A DNA stretch of 64,000 nucleotides from Gammaproteobacteria bacterium (GTDB lineage Bacteria > Pseudomonadota > Gammaproteobacteria > Pseudomonadales > Cellvibrionaceae). Below, one piece after another: positions 18,025 to 29,242 of the stretch. The stretch covers positions 1 to 64,000 of the forward strand of contig SYDJ01000155.1 in NCBI GenBank assembly GCA_005801205.1, in the 5' to 3' direction. Positions within the stretch are counted from its first letter, which is position 1. Each line of letters starts with the position of its first letter. The translations under genes were made by a program, and so were the position numbers. The notes beneath the pieces are model-generated. The model made no database searches and was not told the DNA's origin. It worked only from the letters and a program-made list of their open reading frames with translations.

Positions 18025-18095
18025 TGCAATTACTGTTTAAAAATCGGTCCTGATTTTTAAACGTTTCTCATTTTATCTCTCTAATGGTGGTCACT

Positions 18096-19265
18096 ATGAA
18101 CTCCACGGCTGAGTCACGCCTGCAAGAATTACCTGTATTAAACACACGCTTGCATTACATGGACAACCTGCGCGCTTTGGCGATGCTCGCTGGTGTGTTT
18201 TTTCATGGTGCTTTGGCTTATAGCCCCATGTTGCATAATGTGTGGCCATCGGCGGATACACAGCAATCGCCAATTGTTGATGTAATTGTTTGGTTTACGC
18301 ATTTGTTCAGAATGCCGCTGTTTTTTATTATCGCCGGATTTTTTGTTGCCTATCTGGTGCAAAAACGTGGTATGGCGGGGATGTTAAAAAATCGCGCGCT
18401 GCGAATTTTATTACCGCTGATTATTTTTCTGCCGCTGTGTATGTGGGCAGTTATTGCGCCGCTGTTATCGGCGGTGGCAAGCGTACAAGTAAAATCGCCC
18501 GTGTTAGCCATGGTTGCGATGGCTATGGCAACTCCTGGTACACCACCGCCACCGCCCACTACGATGCATTTGTGGTTTTTGTACAATCTGGTTTTCTTTT
18601 GCCTATTTACGTGGGTGTTACATTATGTGAATTGGCAATGGTTGCGCGCCTATTTTAATCGAGTAACACCCCTAACCTTTCTTGTCATATTCCCACTTTT
18701 GTTAGTCCCTGCCTTGCTGTCGGTTGCAGCCCCCTTGCCTGCACCCGACAGTTTTTTACCGCAGTTGTGGTCGTTCGGTTTTTTCGGGCTATTTTTTGCG
18801 CTGGGGTATTGGGTTTTTGGTGTGGATAATTTTATTGAGCGCTTTAAAGCCTATGGTTTTATATTGTTGATAATGAGTGTGGGGCTTTATGTTCTTTTTT
18901 ATTGGTTGATTCCCAAGCACATCAGTATTGCGCCGCCGTCGTTAGTATTTTGGAAGAAATTGATTGTGAGCTCTTGCGAAGCTTATATTTCAGTATGGAT
19001 GAGTGTGGTGTGTTTGGTATGGGGAAAAATCTATCTCAATATTCACAATCGCTTTATGCGTTTTATGTCTGATAGCTCGTATTGGATTTACATTATTCAC
19101 TTGCCACTAATATTTGCGCTGCAATACCCCATGATGGATAAATACTGGAGTTTGCTCGCCAAATACTCGGCGACTATGACGGTGACTTTAGCCGTGGGCG
19201 TGTTGAGTTATGTATTGTTGGTAAGGTGGACGCCTATAGGCTGGATGTTGAATGGCCGCAGGTAA
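18096..19265 (+). CDS. Acyltransferase-3 family membrane protein (MdoC/OpgC-like)
   Basis: RLHYMDNLRALAMLAGVFFHGALAYSP; multiple TM; SDSSYWIYIIHLPLIFALQ. Confidence 0.88.
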   Translation: MNSTAESRLQELPVLNTRLHYMDNLRALAMLAGVFFHGALAYSPMLHNVWPSADTQQSPIVDVIVWFTHLFRMPLFFIIAGFFVAYLVQKRGMAGMLKNRALRILLPLIIFLPLCMWAVIAPLLSAVASVQVKSPVLAMVAMAMATPGTPPPPPTTMHLWFLYNLVFFCLFTWVLHYVNWQWLRAYFNRVTPLTFLVIFPLLLVPALLSVAAPLPAPDSFLPQLWSFGFFGLFFALGYWVFGVDNFIERFKAYGFILLIMSVGLYVLFYWLIPKHISIAPPSLVFWKKLIVSSCEAYISVWMSVVCLVWGKIYLNIHNRFMRFMSDSSYWIYIIHLPLIFALQYPMMDKYWSLLAKYSATMTVTLAVGVLSYVLLVRWTPIGWMLNGRR

Positions 19266-19293
19266 AAACTATCTGCGTCGCTTCACCCTGAGC

Positions 19294-19329
19294 GCGAAGC
19301 AGCCGAAGGGTTTACTTCGGCTGCTTCGC
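19294..19329. terminator. Long hairpin between convergent genes
   Basis: GCGAAGCAGCCGAA gggtttac TTCGGCTGCTTCGC, perfect 14-bp stem. Confidence 0.5.
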
Positions 19330-19339
19330 TCACTAACGC

Positions 19340-20899
19340 TTAGTGCATAGCATCAATAAAAGCTTCAAAGGTGGGTGTAGCCATTTCATTGTGGGTTTCT
19401 TTAAATTCAATATTTTTTAACACAAGCGATGGGTTGTTTAAATTCTGCAAGCGACTAACAAAATTCAGATTGGGAATATAATTACCTTGGCGTGTGCCTG
19501 AGGTAAAAATAGACATTGTTTCAGATTTTGGTTGCGCTAAAGCAGTTTTCAGTTTTTCTTGAACTTCTGGCGTATTTGCCCAATAAGCACCGTCGCTCAA
19601 GGCATAGGTTCTGAAATAAGGTTTGGCATCTGTTTCTTGGCTTAACAGAATTTCCCCTACAGTTGCACCTAAAGATGCACCCCAGAACAAGCGGTTCGAG
19701 TTGGTGCGATATTGCTTTTCAATGTGCGGAATAATTTCTTCTTTCAGGAAGCGAATATAAGGCAATGCACCCGGTAATCTATAATCTACCATGCGGCGAT
19801 CTTCCGGGCCTTGCTCAATAGCAACCACAATAAAGTCTTTGTGGTGCGCTTCTACCGCTTTGTGAAATTCCTTAACCCATTGGCCATCGGTTAAATAGAG
19901 TACAGGGTAATTTTTCTTGGAGGTTTCATAGTTTGGCGGCAAGTAAACAGAATAGGGATATTCTATTTTGGTGTGCTTGGATTTGTACTTTAAACCATCA
20001 GTAAACTTGCCTTGAATTTTATAATCGGCCACGGGTATCCAGCGGGAACTCATAAAGCTGCCGTTGGCTTTGAAAGAGCCATTATCAACATTCACCTCAA
20101 ATGAGCCGAAATAAAATTGATCGAAATGTAATTTTATTTCAAAGGGAGTGGCGTCATTGAGCGTGCCTTTGATATTTTTATTAAACGTATCTACGGCGAT
20201 TAATTGATAATCTTTGGTTTCATATTCTTTATCATTAATCTTGAATTTTCCGTACTGAGGGCCGCTAAAAGATATGCTGAGCTTTGAGCCTGGTTTTATA
20301 TCTAGCCCTTTAAGGTTGGTGGTTACGGTTTGAAAATTTAAATCCAAGTTGGAGTTGGGTAAGCCTTTGGCCATCATTTCCAGTGTGTTATCAATAAGCT
20401 GAAATGTGCCAGTGTGGGTATAGTGAACCAAGCCTGTGACGCTATGTGTTTGTTTGATATCAAGCTCGAAGGTGCCAGAGGTGGGCGTTAAATAAGTGAG
20501 TTGCGTTTTAATATCGACGACAATAGTCGCACCATTTTGTGGAAACGTTAATTGCTGAACAATTTCACCTTTGCTATCCACAATGGCGTACTTGTAATCT
20601 GAGTTCCAAGCGAAGCCGTTGTATTCGCGGGCGTCGGTAAATACTTTGTCACTGGCAAAATAGTATTTGAAGGAGCCATCGGTATTAAAACGCGGATCTG
20701 AACCACTAATGATGGCGGATTTATTAATTTCAAAAGCAAGTGCGGTTCCCTGTAAGCTGGAAGGTGCACCAATACTTGTACTTTGAATTGCACTGGCCTT
20801 TTTAGTTGAATCGGCGTTATTGCTGGTGCAGCCTGCCATTAAAAGAAAAAAAGCACTGGCTAACAAACCAAAACCATATTTATAAATTATTGTCTTCAC
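19340..20899 (-). CDS. Lipoprotein esterase, enterochelin-esterase/Fes-like C-terminal domain
   Basis: Lipobox LLMAGCTS; SVYLPPNYETSKKNYPVLYLTDGQ; RLFWGASLGATVGEI. Confidence 0.82.
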   Translation of the reverse strand: MKTIIYKYGFGLLASAFFLLMAGCTSNNADSTKKASAIQSTSIGAPSSLQGTALAFEINKSAIISGSDPRFNTDGSFKYYFASDKVFTDAREYNGFAWNSDYKYAIVDSKGEIVQQLTFPQNGATIVVDIKTQLTYLTPTSGTFELDIKQTHSVTGLVHYTHTGTFQLIDNTLEMMAKGLPNSNLDLNFQTVTTNLKGLDIKPGSKLSISFSGPQYGKFKINDKEYETKDYQLIAVDTFNKNIKGTLNDATPFEIKLHFDQFYFGSFEVNVDNGSFKANGSFMSSRWIPVADYKIQGKFTDGLKYKSKHTKIEYPYSVYLPPNYETSKKNYPVLYLTDGQWVKEFHKAVEAHHKDFIVVAIEQGPEDRRMVDYRLPGALPYIRFLKEEIIPHIEKQYRTNSNRLFWGASLGATVGEILLSQETDAKPYFRTYALSDGAYWANTPEVQEKLKTALAQPKSETMSIFTSGTRQGNYIPNLNFVSRLQNLNNPSLVLKNIEFKETHNEMATPTFEAFIDAMH

Positions 20900-20997
20900 G
20901 ATATCTCCATTAAATGTCTATTGTTGAATGCTGAACCATTTCCAGCCTTAGCCGATTAGATGCTTTAATAGGGCGAAAAGATTCACTGCAATGAAAA

Positions 20998-21025
20998 AAA
21001 ATCCCGCAAGGTGCGGGATTTTCAC
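20998..21025. terminator. Rho-independent terminator
   Basis: aaATCCCGCAaggTGCGGGATttt. Confidence 0.65.
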
Positions 21026-21050
21026 AATAAGCGGACTTATAGGTTAATGC

Positions 21051-22166
21051 TTAGTGCTTGTTTTCCTTCAACATCACCTCGCGGAAATGCTTGCCCTGCA
21101 TAGTGGGCTCGTAGTTCCAATCTTTAATCATTTGCGGTGACCAATCTGGGTCAAACACCCAAGCTACCCAGCTGATGCCTTTGCTTTTAGCATAATTGGT
21201 CATGCGTGGGCCATAGCTGCCATCGTCAATCACGGGAATATGTGCGCCTTTATCGGTTGCTAATTGGTAGCCGATTTCGGTGAGAATTACTGGATACTTA
21301 TCCGCCACATAACCCCAATCGCGCTCCCAGTTTTGTTCGAAAGGTGCTTTCACTTTCATGGGGTAGGGGTGGCTTACGTAGGCAACGTTTTCTTTTTCAA
21401 TGGGTGCGGTGGCAATGGGCGTTAAATCGTAAGCCCAGTTAAAGCCTGCCACCAGTGAGATGGCATTCGCATTGTGTGCTTGAATGATCGTAATGGCTTC
21501 TTCGTTAATCGCTTTCCACTCTGCCCAACTCACTACGCCTAATTGGCCACCGAACACGGTGGGTTCGTTAAAGACTTCGTACATAGCAACGGAATTCACA
21601 CCTTTATAGCGTGCGGATACCGTGCGAAAAAAGTCGAAGGTTTCGGGTTTGGTGGTGTAGTAACTTGCGGTTTGGAACATTTCAGATTTGAGGTTGCCGA
21701 TGGAGTGCCAATCCACAATGGCGTACATGCCGAGCTCGTTAATCCATTGGATGGTTTGATCCAAAATGGGCAAGTAACCTTTTTTACCGCGCTTTTGCCA
21801 TGCCGATGGGTGCACCGGAATACGCACCACGTTTGCACCCCACGCTTTTATCACTTCAAAGTGTTTGCGATTGAAATGGCCTTCATTAACGAGTTTATCC
21901 GGGTCCGCAATATTCACGCCGCGAAATACCACGACATCGCCTTTGTCATTGACGAACTTGTTGCCCTTCACTTTTACCAGTGGCACTTGCTGGGTGATTT
22001 TACTGTGATCAAAAGCAGGGATATCGGTGGTGTTCCACCAGCCTTGGCTGTTTTGCCAAGCATCGGCGTGTTTTTGAGCGTCGGTTTTTGCTTCGTCGGC
22101 CGCTGTCGCATAACTGGCAAGGCAGCTGATAAGCGCAATTGAAATACAGTGTTTAAATAGGTTCAT
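21051..22166 (-). CDS. Glycoside hydrolase family 5 (endoglucanase-like), secreted
   Basis: Signal peptide; VVFRGVNIADPD; VVRIPVHPSAW; VAMYEVFNEPT (acid/base); VILTEIGYQ (nucleophile). Confidence 0.92.
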   Translation of the reverse strand: MNLFKHCISIALISCLASYATAADEAKTDAQKHADAWQNSQGWWNTTDIPAFDHSKITQQVPLVKVKGNKFVNDKGDVVVFRGVNIADPDKLVNEGHFNRKHFEVIKAWGANVVRIPVHPSAWQKRGKKGYLPILDQTIQWINELGMYAIVDWHSIGNLKSEMFQTASYYTTKPETFDFFRTVSARYKGVNSVAMYEVFNEPTVFGGQLGVVSWAEWKAINEEAITIIQAHNANAISLVAGFNWAYDLTPIATAPIEKENVAYVSHPYPMKVKAPFEQNWERDWGYVADKYPVILTEIGYQLATDKGAHIPVIDDGSYGPRMTNYAKSKGISWVAWVFDPDWSPQMIKDWNYEPTMQGKHFREVMLKENKH

Positions 22167-22251
22167 ATTATTGCTCTTTGGAAAGGGTGGATATTGACCG
22201 CACTTAAGCATAGTCACCCTCTAGAGTTCATGAGCACTTTTTAACCCTAAT

Positions 22252-22980
22252 TTACATTGGTAAGTTGATTAGGGGATCTATCCTACACACCGAAATATGA
22301 TGGCCTGCTTGGGTTTGTGGATACTGCCAGCGCACATTGAAATCTAACAATTTCATGCCGTAAATACGGTTTGGTTCGGGTTGTTGATATTGCGGGCGCG
22401 GGTCTTGTTGCAGAACTTGGCGAATTAAGCGGGCAAGGTCGGTTTGCGTTTTTTGGCGATAATTGCTGCAAAAGGCGGCCGTTTCGTCGCTAAACTCAAC
22501 AGGTATTAGCGGTGGAGCGGCATCCGCAAAGCTATTGATGGCCTCTGGCACAAGGTCTACATAGGGCACATAGGGTTTGATATCCAAAACGGGTGTGCCA
22601 TCCAACAGATCAATTCCACTGAGCTGCAAGAGTAATTTGCCATCGCGTTCGGCAATGCAATCCAGCTTCACCACCGATAAACCGATAGGCGCGGGCCGCG
22701 TTGGCGAACGAGTGGCAAATACACCAAGGCTTTTGTTGCCGCCTAAACGCGGCGGTTTTACCTTGGGTTTCCACTCGCTGCGGCTATTGGCGTGAAACAC
22801 AAACTGAACCCAAATATGGCTGCAGCCTTCTAGGCCATCGAGTGCATCGGGGTCGTTATACGGGGGTAGAAGCTCCAGTTCAGCCGTCGCCAAGGGCGCT
22901 AAACCGGGCTGACGCGGTATGCCAAATTTCTCCTTAAAGCAGGAGTGGATAATACCGATGGCGGGGAAGGTAAAGTCCAT
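22252..22980 (-). CDS. trmO: tRNA (N6-threonylcarbamoyladenosine(37)-N6)-methyltransferase, TsaA/YaeB family
   Basis: GIIHSCFKEKFGIPRQPGLAP; LGVFATRSPTRPAPIGLSVVKL; VLDIKPYVPYVD. Confidence 0.95.
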   Translation of the reverse strand: MDFTFPAIGIIHSCFKEKFGIPRQPGLAPLATAELELLPPYNDPDALDGLEGCSHIWVQFVFHANSRSEWKPKVKPPRLGGNKSLGVFATRSPTRPAPIGLSVVKLDCIAERDGKLLLQLSGIDLLDGTPVLDIKPYVPYVDLVPEAINSFADAAPPLIPVEFSDETAAFCSNYRQKTQTDLARLIRQVLQQDPRPQYQQPEPNRIYGMKLLDFNVRWQYPQTQAGHHISVCRIDPLINLPM

Positions 22981-23203
22981 TGAGTTTAGTGGCCTTAAAG
23001 GGAGAACTTGGCGGCTAGTCTACTGCAGCCAAACGCTGTTTGCGTGGATTTATGATGACAGCGCTGTCGAACGTATTTACACTTTTGTGTGATGTAGTTA
23101 TCATTATTTTTGTGATGCCCAGCATATCAAGGGGTTTAATATCTAGGCATGAAAACTGCCTATTGGCTACACAGATTATTTTCTTATTCTAAAGAGATTT
23201 TTT

Positions 23204-24169
23204 ATGTCGATTAATGGGTTCAAAAAAATAGTACTTCTTGGCGTTATGGCTGCCTCTACTTCTGTGTTTGCAGGCCCATTAAATGATTACAACTTGATTC
23301 TGAGTGGCGATTTGGCCATATCGGGCGGCAGCGGTCATATTCACGGTAAGGCTTTTATCGGCGGTGATTTGAGTGGCAGTAACCCTGAGTTTGGCCATGA
23401 TTTAAATCGCCCCGCTAACAAGAACAACTACACAGTTGAAGTTGCAGGCGATTTAAATGCTGGCAATAGCGCCAAATTTTTCGCAGGTCGTGTGGCTTAT
23501 GGTGGTGATAACAATCTAGGTAACAAATACGAATGCCAAGGTGGTTTTGTTAACAACAAGGGTTGTATCGATCACGTCACCGGGTTGGATACCAAAAAGA
23601 CTGATCTTTTTAATCAGTTGACCTCTGAATCAAACTATTACAAAAGCTTGGTAAGCACAGGTGTTGTTAACAACAGCGATTTGAACCAAAGCAAGTTTGT
23701 GTACAGTGGAGCGGCGACTGATTTGGCAGTATTTGATATTAGCGGTGCCAGTCTGTTTAACAGTAATGGTTGGGATGCAATTCTGGGCAGTGCTAAAAAC
23801 ATCGTGATCAACGTATCAGGCACCAACATCAACATGGCGCATAACGTTAACCTTATGGGTAACTTGGGCAACAGTTCAATTTACGACAACGTGTTGTGGA
23901 ATTTTTACGAAGCGACCAACATCACCTTCAACAACCGTTGGGCGGGTTCGGTGTTGGCCGTTAACGCCGTGATCGACATTAAAAACAGCGATTTCGATGG
24001 TTCAGTTGCGGCTAAATCTTACATAGGCAATGGTCAAATACACGATTACCACTGGAGCTACACTCCACCAACTCCGCCCCCCGTTAAGGTGCCAGAGCCA
24101 TCAAGCCTGTTATTGGGCTTGTTGGGTTTAGGTTTGGTTCTATTAGGGCGTGCGCGTCGCCAGAAGTAA
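23204..24169 (+). CDS. Choice-of-anchor A family protein with PEP-CTERM sorting signal
   Basis: N-term signal; NLILSGDLAISGGSGHIHGKAFIGGDL; C-term VPEPSSLLLGLLGLGLVLLGRARRQK. Confidence 0.93.
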   Translation: MSINGFKKIVLLGVMAASTSVFAGPLNDYNLILSGDLAISGGSGHIHGKAFIGGDLSGSNPEFGHDLNRPANKNNYTVEVAGDLNAGNSAKFFAGRVAYGGDNNLGNKYECQGGFVNNKGCIDHVTGLDTKKTDLFNQLTSESNYYKSLVSTGVVNNSDLNQSKFVYSGAATDLAVFDISGASLFNSNGWDAILGSAKNIVINVSGTNINMAHNVNLMGNLGNSSIYDNVLWNFYEATNITFNNRWAGSVLAVNAVIDIKNSDFDGSVAAKSYIGNGQIHDYHWSYTPPTPPPVKVPEPSSLLLGLLGLGLVLLGRARRQK

Positions 24170-24195
24170 TTTACGAAAGCCGTAGATGTAAGCAA

Positions 24196-24223
24196 AACCC
24201 CAGCTAAAAACTGGGGTTTTTTT
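24196..24223. terminator. Rho-independent terminator
   Basis: aaaACCCCAGctaaaaaCTGGGGTttttt. Confidence 0.8.
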
Positions 24224-24286
24224 ATGGGCGAGATAGACATTAAATGAGCTCTACTCTGTCCTAGATATGTCTCTTTATAGATATTT

Positions 24287-26620
24287 TTAGGCAAACTTTA
24301 ACACTTTGGTGGTTTGCATCATCTGCTGGGCGATGTGATTTTGATTTTTAGCGCTTTCAGCCAAACGGGCGATGGATTCATCGGTTTGGTTTACTGCGCT
24401 GACCATTTCCGCCAACCGGTAGCGCATAGCTTCCGCGCGGCTGGATTCGCCTTGCGCCTGTTGAGTAAGTGCATCGGTAATCTCGTAAATATCCACCACC
24501 GCCTGCTGAATGCTGATTAAGGCAAATTCGGCGGCTTCAGATTCCGCTAAGCATTGCGCAGCGCTTTCTTGTTCGCGGTTAAGGCCATGGGCGGTTTGGT
24601 CAACGGTGAGGCGCAGGTTATTGATCAAACCTTGAATTTCGCCGGTAGCCACTTGGGTATCGGCAGAGAGGCGGCGCACTTCATCGGCCACCACCGCAAA
24701 ACCGCGCCCGTGTTGCCCCGCGCGGGCAGCTTCGATAGCGGCGTTGAGAGCTAAAAGATTGGTTTGCTCGGCTACGCTTTGAATGGTATCTAGCACTTTG
24801 GTGATCTTATCGGCAGCGGCGCGCAGGGCGGCCATGCTTTCGCAGGATTCGCTCACCTGCCCCGATAAATGCCGCATATTATCGGCCACAGCGACCACGC
24901 GACCTTTACCGCTGGCGGCGGTTTCGGCGGCCTGCTCAACTTGCTTGGCCACCACACCCAACTGCTGGGTCATTTGGTTAAAGGCGATTACCATTTGGTT
25001 GGTTTCGCTGTCTACCTCGGTCATTTCATGGCGTTGGCGAGCGGTTTCTAGGCGACATTGCTCACTGGTTGCAGCGTTCTCACTGGAGCTGGATACCGAG
25101 TGGTGCGATGCCTTGGTGACTTCCTCCAGCATTTTGCGTAGCTCGGAAAACAAGCTATTGAGTGCTTGGCTGATATTGCCCACTTCATCTTTGTGCTCCA
25201 CCACAAACTCTACGCTCAAATCTTTTTTATCGCCCACGCGCTGAATTTGTTCTGCCAAGCGAGTGATGGGTTGCGTGATATGGCGCGAAAACACAAAGGC
25301 AATACCTGCCGCAATCGCGGTTAATAACAGGGCCGCGATAATCAGGTTGCGCCATACCGATAGCGTTAAGGAATTAATGGTTGCGAAAACTTCGTCTGGC
25401 GTTTGCTGCGTAATGAGCGAAAAGTGTTGGTTGCCAATCTGCACTGGTCGCCACGCAGTGAGCATAGTGCGGCCAAGATAATCGTGGGTTTCGCCCATTC
25501 CGGATTGACCCTTAGAGGCTTCGCTATTGGCGATAGTCAGCCAGCCGCTGGCAGTTTGGTTGCGCTCAATCTGTTTGATCTGCGCTTGGTCCATTTTTTT
25601 GCCAATCTGCTTATTCAACTGTTCGATAAAGCCTTTACTGTTTTCGTGCATAGGGCGCAGCTCGGTAATCAGGGTGCCGTTTTTAGCGACCAGATAGGCT
25701 TCGCCCGTTTTGCCCAAACCTAAGGATGCCCAGTTGAAACCAGCGGTCATAATCTGTGAAAAGCGGTTGGCGGGGATTTCGGCAATCAAAAAGCTGACCG
25801 GTTTATCTTTGCTAAAAAGGTCATAAAACACGGGTACACCGAGGTAAACCACCTGCTGTTCAAAATGAAAGGGGCTGTGGCTGAACTCAGAAATCATCAC
25901 GTCACCACTGGGGTTCTGCGTGAGTGCTTGGGCGATCTGTGCCAGCTGGCTGGTTTTAAAAGCGCCGTCTTTTAACGAGCTGATCAGCTGTGGGCCTTTT
26001 TTGGCAGAGTAAATGACAGTGAGGCTTTGACTATCCACCAGCATTAAATCGCTCAGGCCGAATCGCTTCACCACATCTTCAAAACTGCTGTGGTAGCGCT
26101 TGTACTGCTGGCCGTAAATGGTGCCATCGCCCGCATCGGCCAACGCGGCCATTTCCGCCGTGCCTTTTTGCGCCATGTAGTTGGTTTGAATGAGCAGGGC
26201 ATCCAGCGATAGCCCAGTGAGCCAGTCATCTAGGGGTGCGCTTAAGCCGCGAGTTTGTTGTTGATACACCTTGGCGTAGTCGTTTTTGTACCACTCCAGC
26301 AAACTGGCGCGGGCTTCTTCTACACTGGGAGCGGCCACTTCATAGTGGTAGGTATTGTAGGATCGCACCAAGCCATAACCTGCTTCCTGTGCTAGGCGGT
26401 TGTGCGCTAGAGACTGTAGCAAGTCTTTGTAGCTATCGAACTGTGCGCGAACGGCATTTTCGCGGCCTATGGCAACTGCCTGAAATTGTTGTTCAATGGC
26501 GGTTTCAAAGGCGTCTGAACTGTCTGAAATAGCAATCCAGCCGGTGGTTCCAGCGGCCAAAATCACCACTATGGCGGTAAGCGTAACGGCACCCAACATT
26601 AAACGAGCGGCAATATTCAT
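24287..26620 (-). CDS. Methyl-accepting chemotaxis protein, large periplasmic sensor + HAMP
   Basis: [41 protein letters not shown] signaling hairpin; two N-/mid TM. Confidence 0.96.
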   Translation of the reverse strand: MNIAARLMLGAVTLTAIVVILAAGTTGWIAISDSSDAFETAIEQQFQAVAIGRENAVRAQFDSYKDLLQSLAHNRLAQEAGYGLVRSYNTYHYEVAAPSVEEARASLLEWYKNDYAKVYQQQTRGLSAPLDDWLTGLSLDALLIQTNYMAQKGTAEMAALADAGDGTIYGQQYKRYHSSFEDVVKRFGLSDLMLVDSQSLTVIYSAKKGPQLISSLKDGAFKTSQLAQIAQALTQNPSGDVMISEFSHSPFHFEQQVVYLGVPVFYDLFSKDKPVSFLIAEIPANRFSQIMTAGFNWASLGLGKTGEAYLVAKNGTLITELRPMHENSKGFIEQLNKQIGKKMDQAQIKQIERNQTASGWLTIANSEASKGQSGMGETHDYLGRTMLTAWRPVQIGNQHFSLITQQTPDEVFATINSLTLSVWRNLIIAALLLTAIAAGIAFVFSRHITQPITRLAEQIQRVGDKKDLSVEFVVEHKDEVGNISQALNSLFSELRKMLEEVTKASHHSVSSSSENAATSEQCRLETARQRHEMTEVDSETNQMVIAFNQMTQQLGVVAKQVEQAAETAASGKGRVVAVADNMRHLSGQVSESCESMAALRAAADKITKVLDTIQSVAEQTNLLALNAAIEAARAGQHGRGFAVVADEVRRLSADTQVATGEIQGLINNLRLTVDQTAHGLNREQESAAQCLAESEAAEFALISIQQAVVDIYEITDALTQQAQGESSRAEAMRYRLAEMVSAVNQTDESIARLAESAKNQNHIAQQMMQTTKVLKFA

Positions 26621-26739
26621 GTGCATCCCCAAACCCAGTGAAAAAATGATCAGCAGTTCAGCTTAGGGTGGGGGTGTTACATTTATGCGACAAAACCGAT
26701 TGAACAGAAAATATTCAATCGGTTTGATAAAAAAGGGAA

Positions 26740-28368
26740 TTACTGGTGATTGAAATGGGTGATTTGGCGCTCTAAATCCCGCGCCACGGCATCCAATTCA
26801 TGGGCGACTTGGGTAGATTTTTGGGCGTTGGTTGCGGCGTTTTCAACCAAATTCACCACTCGCACTACGTTTTTGTTGATCTCCTCGGCGGCGTAACTTT
26901 GCTCTTCTGCCGCAGTCGCAATTTGAGTATTCATATCGTGAATGCGTGCCACGGCGTGGGTGATTTCATTAATCGCCTGCCCTGCTTGGCTGGCCATTTC
27001 ACTGGTGCTGTGGGTTTTATCCTGGCTTACCTTCATGGCTTGCATGGCCTTGCTGGCACCCTGTTGCACGGCGTGAATAATATGCTGAATTTCCGCAGTC
27101 GATTCCTGTGTGCGTTTAGCCAGTGCGCGCACTTCGTCCGCCACTACCGCAAAGCCTCGCCCTTGCTCACCAGCACGCGCGGCTTCAATGGCCGCATTGA
27201 GCGCGAGTAAATTGGTCTGTTCGGCCACATTTTTAATCACATCCAAGACCCCGCCAATGCGCCCAGTTTCAGCTTCTAGCTGATTCATGGCGGTGCTTAC
27301 ATTATCTACTTCAAGGCTCAATTGTTGGATGGAGGTAATGGTGTCTTGCATAATTTTCATGCCTTTGCGGGCATTGGCATCGGCATGCTGCGCGGCATCG
27401 GCGGCACCTGAGGCATTATTCGCCACCTCTTGTACGGTAGACGACATCTCATTAATCGCCGCCGCAACTTGGTCGGTGGCTAGGTGGCTGTTGTTGGTAT
27501 CTTGCGAAATAGCGTGGGCAGTATCGGTAATTTTTTGCGATGACTTATTGAGCGTGCTGGATGATTGCCTAACCGACTCAATCACCGCAATCAGAGAATC
27601 CTGCATGCGGTCTAGATTGCGATTCAGCTCGCCCAATTCGCCCTGCTGATGTAGGCGCAAACGGGTGCCAAAGTTACCGCGCGACAATAATTCAATATGG
27701 CCAATCACCGCCGTTAAAGGGGCAACAAAGCTATTTTTCAGCGTGACAAGTACCAGCACAATAATAGCCATACCCACGCCTGCCACCAAGACTTCAGACC
27801 AAAGCACAACAGCAGCGCTGCTGCTGTCGATTTCAGCATTGGCTTCGGTGCCCAACTTAACAATAAAGCTAGAGCAATCGTTCAGCATTTTGCTCGGCTC
27901 GCGGTCTATGCCGGTAACGGCTTTGTCGCCTACACTCGCGTCAAAATCGGCAGCTTTGAAGGCTTCAACCCCCGCTTCATACTTGCTGTACGCCGCAGCG
28001 TGAGCACGCAAAAAACTCTCTAATAATGTTCTACTTTCATTCTTGGGCAATTTATCGAGGATGCTTTGGCCTTTACTTTGAATATCCTTTTGCTGCGCGC
28101 TGAACTCCCCCCAATATTTTTGAAACTTCTCCGGGTCTTTACCGCGCAGCAACACGTTCTTCCACTCTTGTACTTGAACCTTGAAACTCAGGTTCAGGTC
28201 ACTCACCTCGCGCTCATGGTGGATAGTGGTTTCAAGTAAGGCGTGATATTCATCGATATGCGTGCGCAACTGCAGTATGGCAATGCTGGCGACAAGTAAG
28301 AGCACACCTATACCGCCGCCCACAAGAGCCGTAAGCCGCGCCTGCACACTGGAAAATAGACCACCCAT
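26740..28368 (-). CDS. Methyl-accepting chemotaxis protein
   Basis: [48 protein letters not shown]. Confidence 0.96.
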   Translation of the reverse strand: MGGLFSSVQARLTALVGGGIGVLLLVASIAILQLRTHIDEYHALLETTIHHEREVSDLNLSFKVQVQEWKNVLLRGKDPEKFQKYWGEFSAQQKDIQSKGQSILDKLPKNESRTLLESFLRAHAAAYSKYEAGVEAFKAADFDASVGDKAVTGIDREPSKMLNDCSSFIVKLGTEANAEIDSSSAAVVLWSEVLVAGVGMAIIVLVLVTLKNSFVAPLTAVIGHIELLSRGNFGTRLRLHQQGELGELNRNLDRMQDSLIAVIESVRQSSSTLNKSSQKITDTAHAISQDTNNSHLATDQVAAAINEMSSTVQEVANNASGAADAAQHADANARKGMKIMQDTITSIQQLSLEVDNVSTAMNQLEAETGRIGGVLDVIKNVAEQTNLLALNAAIEAARAGEQGRGFAVVADEVRALAKRTQESTAEIQHIIHAVQQGASKAMQAMKVSQDKTHSTSEMASQAGQAINEITHAVARIHDMNTQIATAAEEQSYAAEEINKNVVRVVNLVENAATNAQKSTQVAHELDAVARDLERQITHFNHQ

Positions 28369-28546
28369 AGCAAAATCCTTCAAAACTGGTAAATAGGACT
28401 TTGAGTATAGTCAGGATTGCTGAAAAATCAGGCAGATAGCAGGAAAAGTAGAAAAGGATGAGAGATGAAAATTGGGCGAATTCTGAGAGATGAATTTGCC
28501 CAAAAACAGCGCAAAAAATGCGCTTGTTAGCCGCCGGAACCCCCAG

Positions 28547-29221
28547 CTATTGGGCTTTAATTAACTTCACACCATCAATTGTGCCCAGCAATAGAACATC
28601 TGCAGGTTTAGCTGCAAACAAGCCATTGGTAACCACGCCAGTAATTTGGTTGATGCTGGTTTCCAAGCCGACTGGATCAATAATTTGTAAGTTGTACACA
28701 TCCAAAATCACATTACCGTTATCGGTCACTACACCTTCACGATACACCGGTGCGCCGCCTAACTTGACTAATTCGCGCGCAACATAAGAGCGGGCCATAG
28801 GAATCACTTCTATCGGCAGTGGGAATTTGCCCAACACGTCCACCCACTTGCTGCCATCGGCAATGCACACAAACTCTTTGGAAATGGCGCGCACTATTTT
28901 TTCGCGGGTCAAGGCAGCGCCGCCGCCTTTAATCAAATGCAGGTGCGCGTTGCTCTCGTCTGCACCGTCAACATAAACCACCAACTCGCTCACGGAATTG
29001 CAGTCCAACACATCAATACCCCACTTCTTCAAGCGCTCGGCCGAAGCATCGGAACTGGCCACAGCACCGGCAAATCTGGTTTTAATAGTGGCGAGATAAT
29101 CGATAAAAAAGTTGGCGGTAGAGCCCGTGCCCACGCCGATAATCGAATCGTTAAATAACTTGGGGGTGATGTAGTCCACCGCCGCGCGCGCGACCGCTTG
29201 TTTTAGTTCGTCTTGAGTCAT
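28547..29221 (-). CDS. rpiA: Ribose-5-phosphate isomerase A
   Basis: Start [56 protein letters not shown]. Confidence 0.97.
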   Translation of the reverse strand: MTQDELKQAVARAAVDYITPKLFNDSIIGVGTGSTANFFIDYLATIKTRFAGAVASSDASAERLKKWGIDVLDCNSVSELVVYVDGADESNAHLHLIKGGGAALTREKIVRAISKEFVCIADGSKWVDVLGKFPLPIEVIPMARSYVARELVKLGGAPVYREGVVTDNGNVILDVYNLQIIDPVGLETSINQITGVVTNGLFAAKPADVLLLGTIDGVKLIKAQ

Positions 29222-29242
29222 GACCGAATCCTCTAAGTAAGG

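Noticed and set aside
24554-25723. Several plus-strand ORFs opposite the MCP gene
   Set aside because: Antisense shadow ORFs of a clear coding gene; no recognisable protein features
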